From: Gammaproteobacteria bacterium
GTDB lineage: Bacteria; Pseudomonadota; Gammaproteobacteria; SG8-11
Assembly: GCA_016200445.1 (NCBI GenBank)
Contig: JACQEQ010000020.1
Location: 1 to 8,228 of the forward strand
DNA: 8,228 bases
Reading direction: 5' to 3'
The notes under the pieces are model-generated. The model worked only from the letters and a program-made list of their open reading frames with translations. It was not told where the DNA came from and made no database searches. The stretch's first letter is position 1, and each line of letters begins with the position of its first letter. The position numbers and the translations under genes were made by a program. Of this stretch, positions 6,360 through 8,228 are shown one piece after another.

Positions 6360-6902
6360 CTACAGCAGCGATTTTATCGTCGCCTCAGCCAGCTCGCGCG
6401 TAAGTTCGCCACGTTGCACGAGAGCGATGTCGCCTTTGCGGTTAATGATGACCGTGTAGGGCAGGGCGTCAAGGCGGTTACCAAACGAGCGTGAAATCGT
6501 CACCGCATTATCGTCGCCAAGCAAAGTAGGGTAAGTGATACCGGCGTTATCGGCGTAGGCGATGACTTGTTCTTTGTTATCGATGGCAATGCCGACAAAC
6601 TGCACTCCACGTGCGCCATAGAGCTGTTGCAGCTCGATAAACGTGGGCATTTCACGTTTGCACGGCGGGCACCACGTGGCCCAGAAATTTACCACGGTAA
6701 CTTTCCCGTCCCACTCGGAAATGCTGTGCATTTTTCCGGCAAGATCCGGCAATGAAAAGTCCGGCCGGTGTTTAGACACCATGTCTTGCGCAACGACGTG
6801 GCCTTCGGAATGTTCGCTGAGCCACTTGTACAACGCGTTTCCACCCAACACGCCACTGATGAATACCAGTACACCGGCAATCATTTTTAATTGTCGTTTC
6901 AT
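6360..6902 (-). CDS. TlpA/ResA-family membrane-anchored thioredoxin-like protein
   Basis: Predicted periplasmic thiol-disulfide oxidoreductase. Its 180 residues begin with a basic MKRQLK and a hydrophobic helix at about 7-27, probably an uncleaved signal anchor. A peroxiredoxin/TlpA-like domain follows from about 46 (RPDFSLPDLAG). The redox motif WCPPC has Cys78 and Cys81, within VNFWATWCPPCKREMP. The cis-proline is probably Pro148 in ALPYTVI. Relatives reduce cytochrome c apoproteins or other periplasmic cysteines and take electrons from DsbD or CcdA. Placement just after dsbD supports that partnership, though the exact client cannot be named. A strong purine-rich site (GGGGGAGGGG) lies immediately upstream of the ATG, unlike the other genes here. 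It is not part of the aroQ-acc order I remember from Pseudomonas, so it may be a lineage insertion. Confidence 0.92.
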   Translation of the reverse strand: MKRQLKMIAGVLVFISGVLGGNALYKWLSEHSEGHVVAQDMVSKHRPDFSLPDLAGKMHSISEWDGKVTVVNFWATWCPPCKREMPTFIELQQLYGARGVQFVGIAIDNKEQVIAYADNAGITYPTLLGDDNAVTISRSFGNRLDALPYTVIINRKGDIALVQRGELTRELAEATIKSLL

Positions 6903-6923
6903 ATCCCCTCCCCCGAGCGGTAT

Positions 6924-6940
6924 GGACGGTCAAGCCGTCC
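6924..6940 (-). other. Perfect hairpin in the dsbD-tlpA gap
   Basis: GGACGG (6924-6929) and CCGTCC (6935-6940) form a 6-base GC-rich stem with a 5-base loop. The gap itself is only 49 bases (6903-6951). The hairpin lies 11 bases past the dsbD stop and 21 bases before the tlpA ATG, leaving the strong ribosome site free. No T-run follows on the minus strand, so it is not a classic terminator. It could stabilise or process the mRNA, or be a remnant of a small palindromic repeat. Confidence 0.45.
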
Positions 6941-6951
6941 GATATTTTCTG

Positions 6952-7551
6952 CTAAGAACTAAATGCACGTTCCACATGACTACGAAATTCTTTTGGTTTA
7001 ACGAATCCAACTAACCGGTAGGGACGGCGCTCTTGTCCGTCGCTACCGAAGAATAATATAGAGGGCGGCCCAATTAAACTAAACCGTTTCAGTAAGGCTT
7101 TGTCTGCGTCGTCGTTGGCCGTGACGTCCGCTTGCAGCAACACGGTGTTCGCCAGCGCCTGTTGCACTTCGGGATTGGAGAACGTGAACTTTTCCATTTC
7201 TTTGCATGAGATACACCAGTCAGCGTAGAAATCCACCATCACGGTTTTGTTCTGCGCTTTTGCGGCGGCCACTTCGCGGTCGAGTTCGACGTTCCCCTTG
7301 ATACGCTTGAAATTCAGATGCGCGGTATCGTTGGCCGCAACGGCAACGCCACTCTTGTTGACGGTGGGCGAACTCAACATCTGCAGCGGTTGCAGCGCGT
7401 CGTGTGCACCGCTGGCCGAGCCGATTACCAACAATATGCCGTAGGTGAGCATCAGCAAGCCCACGCCTTTCCATAACTTGCGCCAGCCGTTGGCATCGAC
7501 GCCGTACGGTTCGAGTGCGCCCATGTAAATCGACGCAATGATCAACAACGG
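6952..7551 (-). pseudogene. dsbD: dsbD 3' fragment: last membrane helices and C-terminal thioredoxin domain, out of frame with the 5' part
   Basis: Downstream half of a DsbD-type thiol:disulfide interchange protein, recognisable from about base 7551 to the TAG at 6954-6952 (199 residues). It begins in a membrane helix (PLLIIASIYMGAL). A second helix follows (WKGVGLLMLTYGILLVIG), then a linker and a C-terminal thioredoxin-like domain (HLNFKRIKG onward). The redox pair is in YADWCISCKEMEKF, with Cys codons at 7215-7213 and 7206-7204. In intact DsbD this domain is periplasmic and passes electrons to DsbC, DsbG and TlpA-like clients. The frame stays open up to 7707, but residues encoded upstream of about 7551 are an out-of-frame reading of the 5' part and are not protein-like. 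No credible start exists for this piece alone. The domain itself shows no further damage. Confidence 0.85.
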
Positions 7552-8228
7552 CCGGCGCGCGGTAGAATTTTCCCAGCCGAGGTTCCAATGGCCAGCAGCG
7601 GCGCGCCCATGCCCATGCTCAGGGCGAACAACGCCGCACCGCCCAGCACCGCATCGCCGGTTTGCCCGATGTAAATCAACGCACCAGCCAACGGTGCGGC
7701 GACGCACGGGCCGACAATCAGCGCCGATAAAAATCCCATGACGGCGACGCCCGTGAGCGTGCCGCCTTTTTGTTTATTGCTCAGCTCGGTGAGTTTGCTC
7801 TGCAAGAAACTCGGCATTTGTAACTCGTAGAAGCCAAACATCGACAACGATAGCAGCAGAAATACCGCTGCAAACGAGCTTAATACCCACGGGTTTTGAA
7901 ACATTGCCTGCACGTTGCTGCCGAACAATCCGGCGATGATGCCCGCCCCGGTATAAGCCGCACCCATCGCCAACACGTAAACCAATGACAGCGTGAACGC
8001 ACGGCGCGTGGTGAGCTCTTCACCTTGGCCAACGATGATGCTCGACAGAATCGGGATCATCGGGAACACGCACGGGGTGAAGGCCAGCAACAAACCGAAA
8101 CCAAAAAAACTCAACAGAATAAGCAGGGTGCTGCCGCCTGCGAGGGTGGCGGCGATTTGATCTTGTTCCGAGATAATTGGCGCTGGTTCACTGCGAGAGC
8201 CGACGGAGCTCGTACCGGCCAGTGCAAC
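7542..8228 (-). pseudogene. dsbD: dsbD 5' fragment: membrane core, ends in a premature stop (5' end beyond window)
   Basis: Upstream half of the same DsbD gene, open from the right edge to a TGA at 7544-7542 (228 visible residues). DsbD moves electrons from cytoplasmic thioredoxin across the inner membrane. The visible part starts in the linker after the periplasmic alpha domain, which lies outside the window. It then gives membrane helices with both core cysteines: LLLAFTPCVFPMIP (Cys53 of the visible part) and LIVGPCVAAPLAG (Cys175). Family-like sequence runs to MGMGAPLLAIGTSAGKILPRAG and then stops after two residues. About 36 residues expected next, the sixth of eight helices in E. coli DsbD, are absent, and the remaining gene continues in another frame. 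This may be a true deletion or a sequencing/assembly error; the rest of the sequence looks well conserved. Confidence 0.85.

Noticed and set aside
7552..7707. First 52 codons of the frame that carries the dsbD 3' fragment (Arg/Gly/Cys-rich)
   Set aside because: They are an out-of-frame reading of the dsbD 5' membrane region, not a distinct N-terminus.
1..8228. CRISPR array, tRNA/rRNA genes, phage or transposase genes, toxin-antitoxin or defence system
   Set aside because: No spaced direct repeats, tRNA-like folds or matching protein motifs were seen on either strand; the region is tightly packed with core genes.

Overview
The window looks like a chromosomal housekeeping segment of a gammaproteobacterium. 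Every gene I can support lies on the minus strand. Read in the direction of transcription (right to left) the order is dsbD (broken) - tlpA-like thioredoxin - aroQ - accB - accC - prmA - zinc-ribbon/DUF3426 protein - dusB - fis - purH (cut by the left edge). From memory, this is essentially the gene order of Pseudomonas and related gammaproteobacteria (dsbD-aroQ-accB-accC-prmA-DUF3426-dusB-fis-purH), with one extra TlpA/ResA-type gene inserted after dsbD. Fis together with this order points to Gammaproteobacteria. The genus cannot be read from the sequence, and base composition is moderately GC-rich by eye.

Layout. At 8228-6952 is a DsbD-type transmembrane reductase in two frames: about 36 residues (the sixth membrane helix) are missing at about 7550 and the frame shifts there. 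At 6902-6360 is a membrane-anchored WCPPC thioredoxin, a plausible DsbD client. At 6325-5876 is type II dehydroquinase (shikimate pathway). At 5852-4016 are the biotin carrier and biotin carboxylase subunits of acetyl-CoA carboxylase, and at 3996-3115 is the ribosomal protein L11 methyltransferase. At 3013-1979 is a zinc-ribbon, Pro-rich, single-pass membrane protein of unknown role, followed by a plausible intrinsic terminator. At 1839-850 is tRNA-dihydrouridine synthase B, overlapping by 4 bases the nucleoid protein Fis (853-560). A REP-like palindromic element fills the gap before purH (468 to the edge).

How the genes relate. accB/accC start fatty-acid synthesis, aroQ feeds aromatic synthesis and purH ends purine synthesis. 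dusB and prmA modify tRNA and ribosome, and fis is the growth-phase nucleoid regulator translated from the dusB message. Gaps within the row are short (about 19-101 bases). Most genes from aroQ to dusB lack a convincing Shine-Dalgarno sequence, which fits coupled translation of a long message.

Novelty. I see no mobile element with a transposase, no CRISPR array, no RNA gene and no undescribed system. The points worth a second look are the internal deletion in dsbD (real or an assembly fault), the REP-like element after fis, a hairpin that hides the prmA start codon, and a short motif shared by two intergenic gaps. No gene-free stretch exceeds 300 bases; the longest is about 139 bases, upstream of dusB.
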